The translations under genes and the position numbers were made by a program. DNA of 64,000 nt, taken from assembly GCA_964384215.1 (NCBI GenBank), contig CAYLLB010000018.1, positions 31,640 through 95,639 of the forward strand, read 5' to 3'. Under the pieces are notes generated by a model, which worked only from the letters and a program-made list of their open reading frames with translations, was not told the DNA's origin and ran no database searches. The DNA is from JAJFUV01 sp964384215. GTDB lineage: Bacteria; Acidobacteriota; Terriglobia; Bryobacterales; Bryobacteraceae. This document shows positions 31,894-40,726 of this stretch, in pieces. Numbering within the stretch: position 1 is the first letter of the stretch; the number at the start of each line of letters is the position of its first letter.

Positions 31894-34362
31894 ATGATGA
31901 GAATCCCAGCTTGTTCCATAGTGCTCTTGCTGGCAACCTTGGTCGCAGGCGGCGCGACACAAGTGCAGGTGCGGGGCGTTCCCCCGGGATTCGGCGGCGT
32001 GGCGCAGCCCTTGCCTCCCCCGGAACAGCCGCAGCAGGCGGCACCTCAGCCCGAGCCCGGGAAAGACAAGCCACCCTCGACGCCGGCGGCCCCCACGACT
32101 CGTGCGGCCGAACCCGCTGCTCCGTCGGTGGGTTCGTTTCTCAATCTGCATAACGCTTCGCTGACCGAGGTAGTGGATACCCTGGCACGAATCCTCAAGA
32201 TCAACTACATCTTCGACCCGCAGGTGAAGGGTTCGGTCACCATCAACACCTACGGCGAGGCGAAAGACTTGGATGTCCGGCACCTGCTGGACACCATCCT
32301 GCGGATCAACGGGGCAGCCATGGTCAAGGTGGGTGATGTGTACCGCATCGTGCCCATCAAGCTGGTTCCGCGCCTGCCCATTTCGCCGGTCGTCGGCGAA
32401 AAGAAGCCCGCCGACGAAGAGCAGATGGTCCTAAACCTCGTCTTCCTGCGCTACGCCACGGTCACGGATCTTTCCAAGCTGCTCGAACCGTTCATCGGCG
32501 AAGGCGCCACCATGGTGTCGCACGAGGCAGCCAATCTCCTCATCCTTTTGGACAACGGCCGTAACATGAGGCGCACCATGGAGCTGATTGCGTTGTTCGA
32601 CAGCGAAGTCTTTGCCAGCCAGCGCGTGCGCCTGTTCGAAGTCAAGAACAGCCGCCCGGCGGATATCGCGAAGGAACTTGAGAAGCTGTTCAAGGCGATC
32701 TCGTTCAGCGAGAAAGGCGGAGCCCTCAAGATCCAGCCCCTGGATCGCATCAACTCCATCCTGGCGGTGGCGCCGAACCCCGGTGTTTTTGAGGACGTCG
32801 AACGCTGGATCAAGAAACTGGACGTGGTAGTGACGGAGTCGGCCGGCTCCACCAATAACTACGTGTACCGGGTTAAGTACGGCCGGGCCGAGATGCTTGC
32901 CGTGGCTATCATGTCGCTCTATTCGGGCAACCCCATGGCTCTGATGAGCCTGATGAGTATGTCGGGCGGCTACGGCGGTATGGGTGGCATGTACGGGGGC
33001 ATGGGTGGCATGTACGGGGGCATGGGCGGCATGTANNNNNNNNNNTATGTTTACCGGGTCAAGTACGGCCGGGCCGAAATGCTGGCCATGGCCATCATGG
33101 CGCTGTATTCGGGCAACCCGATGGGCATTGTCAGGATGATGAGCATGATGAGCATGATGAATGGCGGCATGGGCGGCATGTACGGTGGCATGGGCTTCAT
33201 GTATTGGGGGATGGGCGGTATGTACGGCGGCATGGGCGGCATGTACGGCGGCTATGGTGGCTATGGCGGCTATGGCGGCTATGGCGCTTACGGAGGCAAC
33301 ATACTGCCTCCCATCACCGGCGGCGGACCTGTTTACACCGGCACGGCCGTTACTCCGGCCGCTACGGCGGCTGCCGCGGCTGCGGCATCGGCGGCGGACC
33401 AGACCGGCTCGTACCTCACGCCCGGCGCCGCGGGCGCCGGCGTCAAGGGGCCGCGAGTGGTGCCGAATCCCATGGACAACACCTTGCTCATTCAGGGTAC
33501 TCAACAGGAGTACCAGCAGGTGTTAAAGCTGCTCAAAGACTTGGACGTAGCGCCCCGGCAGGTGCTTATCGATGCCAAGATTTACGAGGTCGATCTCACC
33601 GACGCGCTGTCGAGCGGCGTGCAGGCTTACCTGCAGAAGCGTGACACGAGTTCTACGGGAGCGAACGCAACCGGCCGTCAGTTCCTGGGCTCCCTTGCAT
33701 CCGTCAACGGTGCATTGACCACGTCGCTGTCGGCGGGCATGGTAGTGGGCAAGAGCCGGGAGTTGATGGCGTACTTGGCGGCGGCGGCGGATGCGCGCAA
33801 GGCCAAGGTGCTGTCCGCGCCCAGCATTATCGCGACCGACAGTGTTCCGGCATCGCTGAATGTGGGCGATGAGGTGCCTACCCTGACAAGCCAAGGTTAT
33901 ACTTCGGCCCAGAGTAACGCGCTATTCACCAGCACGGTGCAAAACCGGAGCAGTGGCATCACGCTCAACATCATGGCGCGGATCAATTCCAGCGGCGTGG
34001 TAACGCTTTACATCAACCAGGACGTCAGCGCTCCGGTGGCCCCGGCCGCCAGTTCCGCTATCCAATCGCCCTCGTTCTCGCATCGCAGCGTGAACACCCA
34101 GGTTACGGTGGAGGACGGCGACACGGTCGCCATCGCGGGTGTGATTCAGGAGAGCCACACGATGTCGAGCGCCGGGATTCCCGTCCTGCACAAGATCCCG
34201 GTGGTCGGCGGGCTGTTCGGCAGCCGTTCCTACTCCAAAGAACGCACTGAACTTGTGGTCCTGTTGACCCCGAGGGTGATCTACGACACCAACCAGATCC
34301 GCGACGCCACCGAGGAACTGCGGGCCAAGGTGAAAGGCCTGGCCAAGGAAATCAAGGACTGA
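31894..34362 (+). CDS. gspD: Type II secretion secretin GspD, with assembly gap
   Basis: A secretin of about 822 codons including the gap. After a signal peptide and a Pro-rich linker (to ~75) come N0 (FLNLHNASLTEVVDTLARIL), N1 (LVFLRYATVTDLSKLLEPFI) and N2 (VRLFEVKNSRPADIAKELEKL). The start of N3 (YVYRVKYGRAEMLA) appears twice on either side of ten N, followed by Gly/Met/Tyr-rich repeats. The beta-barrel region has the secretin signature VPVLHKIPVVGGLFGSRS-like sequence (IPVLHKIPVVGGLFGS, ~770) and ELVVLLTPRVI. It forms the outer-membrane exit channel. The N3 duplication may be an assembly artefact. No pilotin gene is seen. Confidence 0.92.
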   Translation: MMRIPACSIVLLLATLVAGGATQVQVRGVPPGFGGVAQPLPPPEQPQQAAPQPEPGKDKPPSTPAAPTTRAAEPAAPSVGSFLNLHNASLTEVVDTLARILKINYIFDPQVKGSVTINTYGEAKDLDVRHLLDTILRINGAAMVKVGDVYRIVPIKLVPRLPISPVVGEKKPADEEQMVLNLVFLRYATVTDLSKLLEPFIGEGATMVSHEAANLLILLDNGRNMRRTMELIALFDSEVFASQRVRLFEVKNSRPADIAKELEKLFKAISFSEKGGALKIQPLDRINSILAVAPNPGVFEDVERWIKKLDVVVTESAGSTNNYVYRVKYGRAEMLAVAIMSLYSGNPMALMSLMSMSGGYGGMGGMYGGMGGMYGGMGGMXXXXYVYRVKYGRAEMLAMAIMALYSGNPMGIVRMMSMMSMMNGGMGGMYGGMGFMYWGMGGMYGGMGGMYGGYGGYGGYGGYGAYGGNILPPITGGGPVYTGTAVTPAATAAAAAAASAADQTGSYLTPGAAGAGVKGPRVVPNPMDNTLLIQGTQQEYQQVLKLLKDLDVAPRQVLIDAKIYEVDLTDALSSGVQAYLQKRDTSSTGANATGRQFLGSLASVNGALTTSLSAGMVVGKSRELMAYLAAAADARKAKVLSAPSIIATDSVPASLNVGDEVPTLTSQGYTSAQSNALFTSTVQNRSSGITLNIMARINSSGVVTLYINQDVSAPVAPAASSAIQSPSFSHRSVNTQVTVEDGDTVAIAGVIQESHTMSSAGIPVLHKIPVVGGLFGSRSYSKERTELVVLLTPRVIYDTNQIRDATEELRAKVKGLAKEIKD
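32860..33240 (+). repeat. Duplicated N3-domain start and Gly/Met repeats in gspD
   Basis: Codons for YVYRVKYGRAEMLA...LYSGNPM occur at 32860-32937 and again at 33046-33123. Counting by eye gives 68 identical bases of 78, with eight of ten changes synonymous. Each copy is followed by GGMYGGMGGM-type low-complexity repeats; the second set continues to a GGYGGYGGYG run near 33290. The first copy lacks the rest of N3. Confidence 0.8.
33036..33045. other. Assembly gap of ten N
   Basis: Ten undetermined bases interrupt gspD inside the Gly/Met-rich repeats. The reading frame is open through the gap only if its true length equals 10 modulo 3. Fixed-length N runs usually mark scaffold joins, so the real length is unknown. 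Confidence 0.95.
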
Positions 34363-34456
34363 GCGGGATTGCGCTGTTCGAGCGGCGCGGATTGGCCGCA
34401 GGCACTGTCCGGGTTCAAAAGAATCGGGAAGGCGGGGCCGAAAGAGATGTTCGGTG

Positions 34457-34506
34457 TATAATCTCTTGAGGTTTCGGGACCAAGATGTGTCCCTGACTTT
34501 AGGAGG
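34457..34506 (+). promoter_or_regulatory. -10 element and leader of the NHL gene
   Basis: A perfect TATAAT lies at 34457-34462; I find no good -35 box at 16-18 bp. The leader (from ~34469) holds a small hairpin, GGGAC (34476-34480) with GTCCC (34489-34493), and a strong AGGAGG at 34501-34506, 8 nt before the ATG at 34515. Confidence 0.45.
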
Positions 34507-34514
34507 CCGTTGTC

Positions 34515-37340
34515 ATGAGACTCGTAGGCGGTCCTGTGGTCCCTGCGGCCGTCGTGCTTCTGGTCATGCCGGCCAGTCTGGCAGCGCAATCGCAATACAC
34601 TATTGCAACGGTCGCTGGAGGCGGACCGCTGCCTGGAGTCCAGGCTATTTCGGCGGCGGTGGGTAAGCCGCCGGGCGTGGCTGTCGATTCTTCCGGTAAC
34701 GTTTATTACACTAACGCCGCAAGCTGTCAGGTGTTCCGGATGACACCTTACGGGGAAATCGACCTGATAGCCGGGAATGGTGCCTGTGGTTACGGCGGGG
34801 ATGGCGGGGTTGCCTCCAGCGCAAGTCTCAACAAGCCGACCGCGCTGGCGGTGAACAATTCCGGAGACCTTTTCATTGCCGACGAACTCAACAATCGAGT
34901 GCGCAAGGTCTCCCTGCCAGACGGTGTGATTACGACGGTGGCCGGAAACGGGTCATCGGCTACCTCCGGCGATGGAGGGCCGGCAGTCTCCGCGGGCGTT
35001 CCCGGTCCGTGCGCCATGACCGTCGATCCTTTGGGGAACGTTTTCGTAGCCGAATGCACCACGGCCAACATCCGCAAAGTGGATACTGCAAGCGGCCTGA
35101 TCACAAAGATCGCCAACATCATGCCGGCGCATTGCTATACGTTCAGCGCTTCAGGCATCGCCGCCGATCAGTCCGGCAATGTTTACGTGGCTGCCGGTCC
35201 GCAAATCTTACGTATCTATGCCGCTACTGGCAGCGTGACCAAGATTGCAGGCCTCGGTGACCATACGGAACCTGTAGGCGATGGCGGGCCGGCTACTTCA
35301 GCGGGTCTGTGGTATCCGTCCGGGTTGGCGCTAGACTTCGCCGACAACTTATACATTGCCGATATGTACAATTGCCTGGTCCGGAAAGTCGTTACATCCA
35401 CAGGTATCATCTCGACCGTGGCCGGGACCATTACTGTATTTGGTACCCACCGTGTTGGCGCTTGCGGCTATTCGGGCGACGGCGGATCAGCTACCAGCGC
35501 CTGGCTCCACTACCCTCTGGCTGTCGCTGCGGATGCTTTGGGGAACCTGTTCATTGCCGATACAGACAATAACCGGATTCGGAAGGTCACCGCTTCCGCA
35601 GGCACGATTTCCACGGTGGCGGGAAACGGTGCCTACAGCTACTCAGGGGATGGTGGAACAGCCCGGAACGCGGTCCTTTACAATCCGTCCGCGGTTGCTA
35701 TTGATGCCACGGGGAGCATTTTGATCGCGGATACGGCGAACAATCGCATCCGGAAGGTCAATTCCTCCGACGGTACGATTTCTACGATAGCGGGCAATGG
35801 GTCCGCGGGTTTCTCCGGCGACGGCGGGCCAGCTACAAGCGCCAGCCTCAACAATCCATCCGGAATTGCCGTGGACTCGATCGGCAACGTTTTCCTTGCG
35901 GATACCGTCAATCACAGGATCCGGAAGATCGACCGGGCCACAGGCACGATCTCCACCGTGGCGGGAGCCGGAGGTTATAGCTACTCCGGTGATGGCGGAC
36001 CAGCCACGAGCGCCAAACTCAACCATCCGCAAGCCGTGGCCGTCGATGCCGCCGGCAACCTGTTCATCGCGGATAGGTTCAACAGTCGAATCCGGAAAGT
36101 GACGGCTGCGACCGGCGTGATCTCCACCGTGGCGGGCGCGGACAACCTCTCCGCTCCTTCAGCCGTGGCTCTGGATACATCCGGCAACCTGTTCATAGCG
36201 GACACGCATCACCACCAGATCCTGCGGGTCGATGCTGCGACGGGAGCTGTCACCAAAGTCGCGGGCAACAAGTCGATCGGCTATTCGGGCGACGGCGGCC
36301 CGGCGACGAGCGCCACGCTCTCCTATCCGTACGGTGTCGCAGTGGATGCATCCGGTAACGTCTTTATCGCGGACAATCTCGGTTCCTCGAGTCCCTCCGC
36401 CGCTTTCCCGATCCAGGTCGGAGCCGGCCGCATCCGGCGGGTGGCGGCCTCCGGAGGGACCATCTCGACGGTAGCTGGAGACGGTTCGCAGAATTTCTCA
36501 GCCGTGGGCTTGGCAACCGACAGCGCCGGCAACGTTTTCGCCGCCGACTACATCAACCGGCGTATCTTGCGTCTCAGTTCGACGGTGCAGACTCCTCCCG
36601 TGATTGGCGCGGTTGTCAACGGAGCCACTTTCACTTCCGGCATACAGAGCGGCTCGTGGGCCTCCGTCATGGGAACCAATCTTTCAACTGCGACTCGGGC
36701 CTGGCGAGGTGACGAAATCGTCAATGGTCAACTGCCGCGCTCACTCGATGGAGTCACCGTCAGCGTGGATGGCCAGCTCGCCGCCATCTGCTTCATTAGT
36801 CCTGGACAGATCAACTTCCAGGTTCCCGATGTGGCCAAAACCGGTTCTGTGAACGTCGTGGTCGCCAATTCCAAAGGAACCAGTAGCCCGGCCGCGGCGG
36901 AGGTGCGTCGAGCCGCGCCTGGACTCTTTGTGTTTGAACCGGGCGGCGGAAAATACCCCGCCGCCGTGATTGCAAGACCGGATGGCGGCGTCGATTACCT
37001 CGGCCCCGCCGGTCTTTACGGGACAGCCCTGGCCACCCGGCCTGCCCTCCCAGGAGAGTCCATCGAATTGTTCGGCACCGGCTTCGGCCCGAGCAGTCCA
37101 GCCGTCCCCGCGGGCCAGACTATTCCCAGCCCAACCCCGCTCACGGATCAAGTAGTTGCCAGGATTGGCGCTGCCACCGCCACAGTCACATATGCAGGGA
37201 TCGTAAGCCCGGGCCTTGTGCAGATCAATGTCGTCATCCCGGCGGTTGTGGCCGGGGAGCAAGCCCTGTCCCTGACGGTGGGCGGAACGCCTGTCCAATC
37301 GGGCTTGGTGATCGCGGTGGGCAGCGCCAGCAGGAACTGA
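34515..37340 (+). CDS. Secreted NHL-repeat protein with TIGR03437-type C-terminal domain
   Basis: A 941-residue exported protein. After the signal peptide (to ~23), about twelve NHL-type units of ~55 residues run to ~690. The consensus contains SGDGGPATSA, GVAVDxxGNxFIAD and RIRKVxxxTGxISTVAG; the GDGG tetrad occurs eight times. Twelve units could form two six-bladed propellers. From ~695 to the end lies the domain widespread in Solibacter-type proteins (VVNGATFTSG, ASVMGTNLS, ISPGQINFQVP, VELFGTGFG-like IELFGTGFG, SPGLVQINVVIP). The role is probably extracellular binding. Its 3' end is overlapped in antisense by the CPBP-like gene. Confidence 0.88.
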   Translation: MRLVGGPVVPAAVVLLVMPASLAAQSQYTIATVAGGGPLPGVQAISAAVGKPPGVAVDSSGNVYYTNAASCQVFRMTPYGEIDLIAGNGACGYGGDGGVASSASLNKPTALAVNNSGDLFIADELNNRVRKVSLPDGVITTVAGNGSSATSGDGGPAVSAGVPGPCAMTVDPLGNVFVAECTTANIRKVDTASGLITKIANIMPAHCYTFSASGIAADQSGNVYVAAGPQILRIYAATGSVTKIAGLGDHTEPVGDGGPATSAGLWYPSGLALDFADNLYIADMYNCLVRKVVTSTGIISTVAGTITVFGTHRVGACGYSGDGGSATSAWLHYPLAVAADALGNLFIADTDNNRIRKVTASAGTISTVAGNGAYSYSGDGGTARNAVLYNPSAVAIDATGSILIADTANNRIRKVNSSDGTISTIAGNGSAGFSGDGGPATSASLNNPSGIAVDSIGNVFLADTVNHRIRKIDRATGTISTVAGAGGYSYSGDGGPATSAKLNHPQAVAVDAAGNLFIADRFNSRIRKVTAATGVISTVAGADNLSAPSAVALDTSGNLFIADTHHHQILRVDAATGAVTKVAGNKSIGYSGDGGPATSATLSYPYGVAVDASGNVFIADNLGSSSPSAAFPIQVGAGRIRRVAASGGTISTVAGDGSQNFSAVGLATDSAGNVFAADYINRRILRLSSTVQTPPVIGAVVNGATFTSGIQSGSWASVMGTNLSTATRAWRGDEIVNGQLPRSLDGVTVSVDGQLAAICFISPGQINFQVPDVAKTGSVNVVVANSKGTSSPAAAEVRRAAPGLFVFEPGGGKYPAAVIARPDGGVDYLGPAGLYGTALATRPALPGESIELFGTGFGPSSPAVPAGQTIPSPTPLTDQVVARIGAATATVTYAGIVSPGLVQINVVIPAVVAGEQALSLTVGGTPVQSGLVIAVGSASRN

Positions 37341-37970
37341 GCGGCGTGTCGAATGTACCTTGTAGTAATACGGCCCGATCCGGAAATTACGGCTCAACTC
37401 CGGCGGCGTAATCGAGAAGAGCGCTGACGAGAGCATCAACTGCATGAGCGCCAGCCCCCAGATTGAGCGGCAGCGCTCAAAAAGCAGGCTCGACGCGAAG
37501 CCCCACACGTATGTTGCCGGCGCCAGAACCGGATTGGGAACGTGCATGACTGAAAATGCGATGGCCGCGATCCCCGCCGCCAGCCCGCGGCTCTTCAGGT
37601 TGTCCCGCAGCGGCAGGTAGGTCATCGACTGATAGACGATCTGCTGCGCGGCGGCCCATGCGAGGTACGCCACACCATGCGCCAGCGCGGCAAGTGTAAA
37701 CAGACTGCGATACTCCAGAATCAGAAACACGGAAAAGCTAAAGGTCCAGAGCATCCACCAGCGCCGTCCCGACGCGCGGAACTCCGCCCATCCGAGCCCC
37801 AGCGATTTCGGCGTGAGAGAGCGCCTGCGCCACGAGAGGACAACGGCCAGAAGCACCAGCACGCCCGCCCACGGCAACGGAATCGCCAGGAACCATAGGT
37901 AGGCCAGCACGGCGAGGAAGAAGGTGACTGCCTCCGCGATCTCGCTCACCCGGCGCTGGGCATCCGCCAC
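36741..37970 (-). CDS. CPBP-like membrane protein with altered catalytic motifs
   Basis: The domain part (37341-37970, ~210 residues) has about six hydrophobic helices and the layout of CPBP/Rce1-type intramembrane proteases. The usual EExxxR motif reads QQIVYQSMTYLPLR, and the last His helix reads LALMQLMLS; only SVMHVPNP keeps its His. It is therefore probably not a protease. The start is uncertain; GTG 37970 (VADAQRRVSEIAEA) precedes the first helix. No stop occurs where such proteins end (GPYYYKV, ~37360), so the frame continues ~600 bp antisense into the NHL gene to 36741. That tail is unlikely to be a native domain. Confidence 0.6.
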   Translation of the reverse strand: MADAQRRVSEIAEAVTFFLAVLAYLWFLAIPLPWAGVLVLLAVVLSWRRRSLTPKSLGLGWAEFRASGRRWWMLWTFSFSVFLILEYRSLFTLAALAHGVAYLAWAAAQQIVYQSMTYLPLRDNLKSRGLAAGIAAIAFSVMHVPNPVLAPATYVWGFASSLLFERCRSIWGLALMQLMLSSALFSITPPELSRNFRIGPYYYKVHSTRRSVPAGAAHRDHQARLDRRSAHRQGQGLLPGHNRRDDDIDLHKARAYDPCICDCGGGSANPGNYLIRERGWAGNSLARGDGWTARAEAGAEQFDGLSWEGRPGGQGCPVKTGGAEVIDAAIRSCNHGGGVFSAARFKHKESRRGSTHLRRGRATGSFGIGDHDVHRTGFGHIGNLEVDLSRTNEADGGELAIHADGDSIE

Positions 37971-38049
37971 GGGCACGGCCGTAGGATAACCTACTCCGAC
38001 GTCCTTGCGGCATTCGCATGGCTTTCGGACAATTGAACGGGGAGGTAAA

Positions 38050-38994
38050 GTGAACCCGAACCTAGCCATCCGCACCTGCGCTCTTGCCATGCTGCTCTGC
38101 ACGCTCGCCGCCGGCGGCGATTCGTTTGCGTGGCGGCAAGGCGAGTCTTCTTTGGCGCTCCTCAACGGGGACCGCGTCGTCTGGCAATTCAACTACGGGA
38201 AGGACTTGCCCAAACCGTACTTTTTTCCGCTTTGCCTTCCTGACGGGACCGAGCTGACCGCGCTCGGCCCGAAGGATCATCGCTGGCATTACGCGCTCTG
38301 GTTCTCCTGGAAAGAACTGAACCATGCCAACTATTGGGACCGGAGCGACGCGTCCAAGCTGGCGGGCGCCACCGACGTCCTGACGGCCAGGGCGGCGCCG
38401 AAGCGAGACCACTCGGCGCGGTTCGAACTGACCCTGAGCTATCATCCGGACGGCGGTCCGTCCATACTCAGCGAGAAACGCACGATCACGGTCTCGCCAC
38501 CTGCCAAAGACGGATCGTACCGGATCGACTGGTCGGCAGTCTTCACAGCCGGCGCGGAGCCCGTGTTCATGAAAGGGGGCGTCTCGGGAGGCGGCTACGC
38601 GGGGATGTCGGCAAGGATGGCGCAGAACAGCCGCGACTGGCGCCTGGTGAACAGCGAGGGCATCGAGGATACCGCCTGCCCCGGGATGGCCAAGAATCTG
38701 AACGGCAAGCGCGCTCGCTGGGAGGATTTCTCCCTTGTGGACAAGGCCTCGGGAAAGACGGCGGGGATCGCGATCCTGGAACACCCGAAGAGCTTCCGCC
38801 ACCCCACCCAGTGGCACAACATCGTCGACGAGAAGCATCCGTTCGGCTACTTCAGTCCCGCACCGCTGTGGAGCGAACCGTACACTTTACCGGCCGGCCA
38901 GAGCCTCACGGTGCGCTACCGCATCCTGGTCCATCCGGGACGTCCCGACAAGCTTGCCATCGAACGCGAGTGGAAAAGGTTCAGCCGTCGTTGA
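38050..38994 (+). CDS. DUF6807 (PmoA-like) exported protein
   Basis: A 314-residue protein with signal peptide (to ~23). The family hallmarks are a Gly/Asp-rich opening (LNGDRVVWQFNYGKDLPKPYFFPL), the DHRWHYALWFSW motif near residue 77 and a GYFSPAPLWSEPYTL ending. The family is beta-sandwich-like and common in Planctomycetes and Acidobacteria next to sugar-degradation genes. The name methane oxygenase PmoA is historical and no monooxygenase activity should be assumed. The GTG at 38050 follows GGAGGT at 38041-38046, which fixes the start. Confidence 0.8.
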   Translation: MNPNLAIRTCALAMLLCTLAAGGDSFAWRQGESSLALLNGDRVVWQFNYGKDLPKPYFFPLCLPDGTELTALGPKDHRWHYALWFSWKELNHANYWDRSDASKLAGATDVLTARAAPKRDHSARFELTLSYHPDGGPSILSEKRTITVSPPAKDGSYRIDWSAVFTAGAEPVFMKGGVSGGGYAGMSARMAQNSRDWRLVNSEGIEDTACPGMAKNLNGKRARWEDFSLVDKASGKTAGIAILEHPKSFRHPTQWHNIVDEKHPFGYFSPAPLWSEPYTLPAGQSLTVRYRILVHPGRPDKLAIEREWKRFSRR

Positions 38995-39145
38995 GTCCGT
39001 GTTCATCACGCCTGCGGATTTTTCGAAATTGAAATAGAGCAGTGGGATTCCGGCTCGCCACACTCCTCTACAAGGGCAACGCCCGGCTGCGAACCAGAAT
39101 CGCTCGAGTTCCGGCATTCCGCTCCTTGCGGCTTGTTTGATGGCT

Positions 39146-39595
39146 TCAGCGCCGCGCGGCGAAGAACTGCTTCACCAGTTCCACGCACTCGGCCCCGAGC
39201 ACGCCTTCGACGACCTCAACGCGGTGGTTCAGCAGATCGGAATCCGCCAATCGGAACTTGCTCCGCACGCCCCCGAAGCGCAGGTCGCGGGTGCCGAACA
39301 CCAGGCGCGAGACGCGGGCGTTTACCAGCGCCCCGGCGCACATCACGCAGGGTTCCATGGTGACGTAAAGTGTGGTGCCTTCCAGGCGGTAGTTGCCGAG
39401 CGCGGCGGCGCCCTCGCGCAGCGCCTGAATCTCGGCGTGCGCGGTGGGATCGTTCAAACCGATTGGGGCGTTATGCCCCTTCCCGATGATTGTTCCTTCG
39501 TGAACCAGCACGGCGCCTACCGGCACCTCGTCCGCGCGCCCCGCCTGGCGGGCCAATTCGAGCGCCTTCCGCATGAAATCGGCGTCGGAGCTCAT
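39146..39595 (-). CDS. tadA: tRNA-specific adenosine deaminase TadA
   Basis: A 149-residue deaminase that converts A34 to inosine in tRNA-Arg(ACG). The zinc and proton-transfer site is complete: HAEIQAL (His and catalytic Glu, ~60) and PCVMCAGAL (~90). The C-terminal RVEVVEGVLGAECVELVKQFF matches TadA. The start at 39595 (MSSDADFMRKAL) fits the family; the 13-bp gap to the upstream permease gene suggests co-transcription. Confidence 0.94.
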   Translation of the reverse strand: MSSDADFMRKALELARQAGRADEVPVGAVLVHEGTIIGKGHNAPIGLNDPTAHAEIQALREGAAALGNYRLEGTTLYVTMEPCVMCAGALVNARVSRLVFGTRDLRFGGVRSKFRLADSDLLNHRVEVVEGVLGAECVELVKQFFAARR

Positions 39596-39608
39596 GCAAA
39601 ACCGGACA

Positions 39609-40697
39609 CTAATGCGCGACGTACAGCGGCGCGATGGAAACCAGCCCCAGCCCCGCGGCAAAAAGGCACAACATGGTCACCACCAGCGCATTCACCTTGG
39701 GGCCACCTCCGGCGAATTCCTTCCAGACCAACAGCCCCCAAAGCGCGCTGATCATGGTGGCGCCCTGGCCCAGGGCGTAGCTTATGGCAGGCCCCACCTG
39801 CACCCTCTCCGGCGCGCTGGCCGCGGCAAAGTTGGCCAGCGTGCCGATGCACCAGATAATTCCTCCGAGCACTCCCAGCAAGTGCTGCTTCCGTGTTCCT
39901 TTGAAATAATCGGCCGGGCTGACCGGGGGGCCCTCCACCGGCAGGTTCATGAAGTAAATGCTGTACAGGAACGTGGAAAAGAAGACGGCGGTGGCAAAGA
40001 CGAAGCCGATCGAATAGGGGCCCAAGCCCAGGTCGCCTGCCTTGCCCATTTCTACCAGCGGGTAAAACAGTCCCATCAGGAGGCCGCTCACGATGCTCAG
40101 GATCAGCCCCTTCCAGAACCGCTTGGCGGCGTACTGGTGGGCAGTGCCGCCCTTGTTGCCTGGGCCGGATGGCGGCAGAGGCTCCTTGTCGGCCTTGGCG
40201 TTGGCCAGGGCTTTGTAGGCCAGCGCATCCACCACGATGGCGGCCACCAGGAGCGCCGTGCCCGTGAACAAAAGGCCCGGATTGCCTTGTGGGTTGCCGA
40301 TGTAGTTCAGCACGACTCCCACCACCAGGGCGATGCCAATGCCTACCGGGAACGCCACGGCCAGGCCTGCTACCGAGATCGCGGCTACCAGAAGCATATT
40401 CGCCAGGTTGAACACCAGCCCGCCCGCTATGCCGAAGAAGATCTGCCGCTTGCCGGTCTTCAGGAGGTCGTCGACAAACTCGAATCCGGTGAAGTTATAG
40501 ATGCCGATGAAGCTGGCGCTGCCGACTGTGAAGGCCGCGATGGTCGCGGCCAGCAACACGCCGAATGCATAATCGAAATAGTAAAGTTCGAAGCGCCACT
40601 TTCCCGCCAGTTTCTGCGTGTTGGCCCAACTGCCCCAGCAAATCATACTGAGGATGGTGACTACCAGTGCCGTGAGATAGGTTTGAGGTACGATCAT
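39609..40697 (-). CDS. DMT-superfamily permease (GRP/ureide-permease-like)
   Basis: A 362-residue protein with about ten membrane helices in two halves around a hydrophilic loop (~165-200). The opening TYLTALVVTILSMICWGSWANTQKLAGKWR with FELYYFDYAFGVLLAA is characteristic of glucose/ribose-porter-like and ureide-permease-like DMT transporters. The substrate cannot be assigned; sugars or small nitrogen compounds are the known options. It sits in a three-gene minus-strand set with a small exported protein and tadA. Confidence 0.78.
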   Translation of the reverse strand: MIVPQTYLTALVVTILSMICWGSWANTQKLAGKWRFELYYFDYAFGVLLAATIAAFTVGSASFIGIYNFTGFEFVDDLLKTGKRQIFFGIAGGLVFNLANMLLVAAISVAGLAVAFPVGIGIALVVGVVLNYIGNPQGNPGLLFTGTALLVAAIVVDALAYKALANAKADKEPLPPSGPGNKGGTAHQYAAKRFWKGLILSIVSGLLMGLFYPLVEMGKAGDLGLGPYSIGFVFATAVFFSTFLYSIYFMNLPVEGPPVSPADYFKGTRKQHLLGVLGGIIWCIGTLANFAAASAPERVQVGPAISYALGQGATMISALWGLLVWKEFAGGGPKVNALVVTMLCLFAAGLGLVSIAPLYVAH

Positions 40698-40726
40698 GGG
40701 TGTTCGCTTTGCGCCGCGCCGTGCTG

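Noticed and set aside
33100..33300. CRISPR-like or tandem-repeat array
   Set aside because: The repeats are in-frame Gly/Met/Tyr codons inside gspD without spacers.
38995..39145. Possible tRNA or small RNA between the DUF6807 gene and tadA
   Set aside because: No cloverleaf, TPsiC-arm sequence or strong hairpin could be formed by eye.
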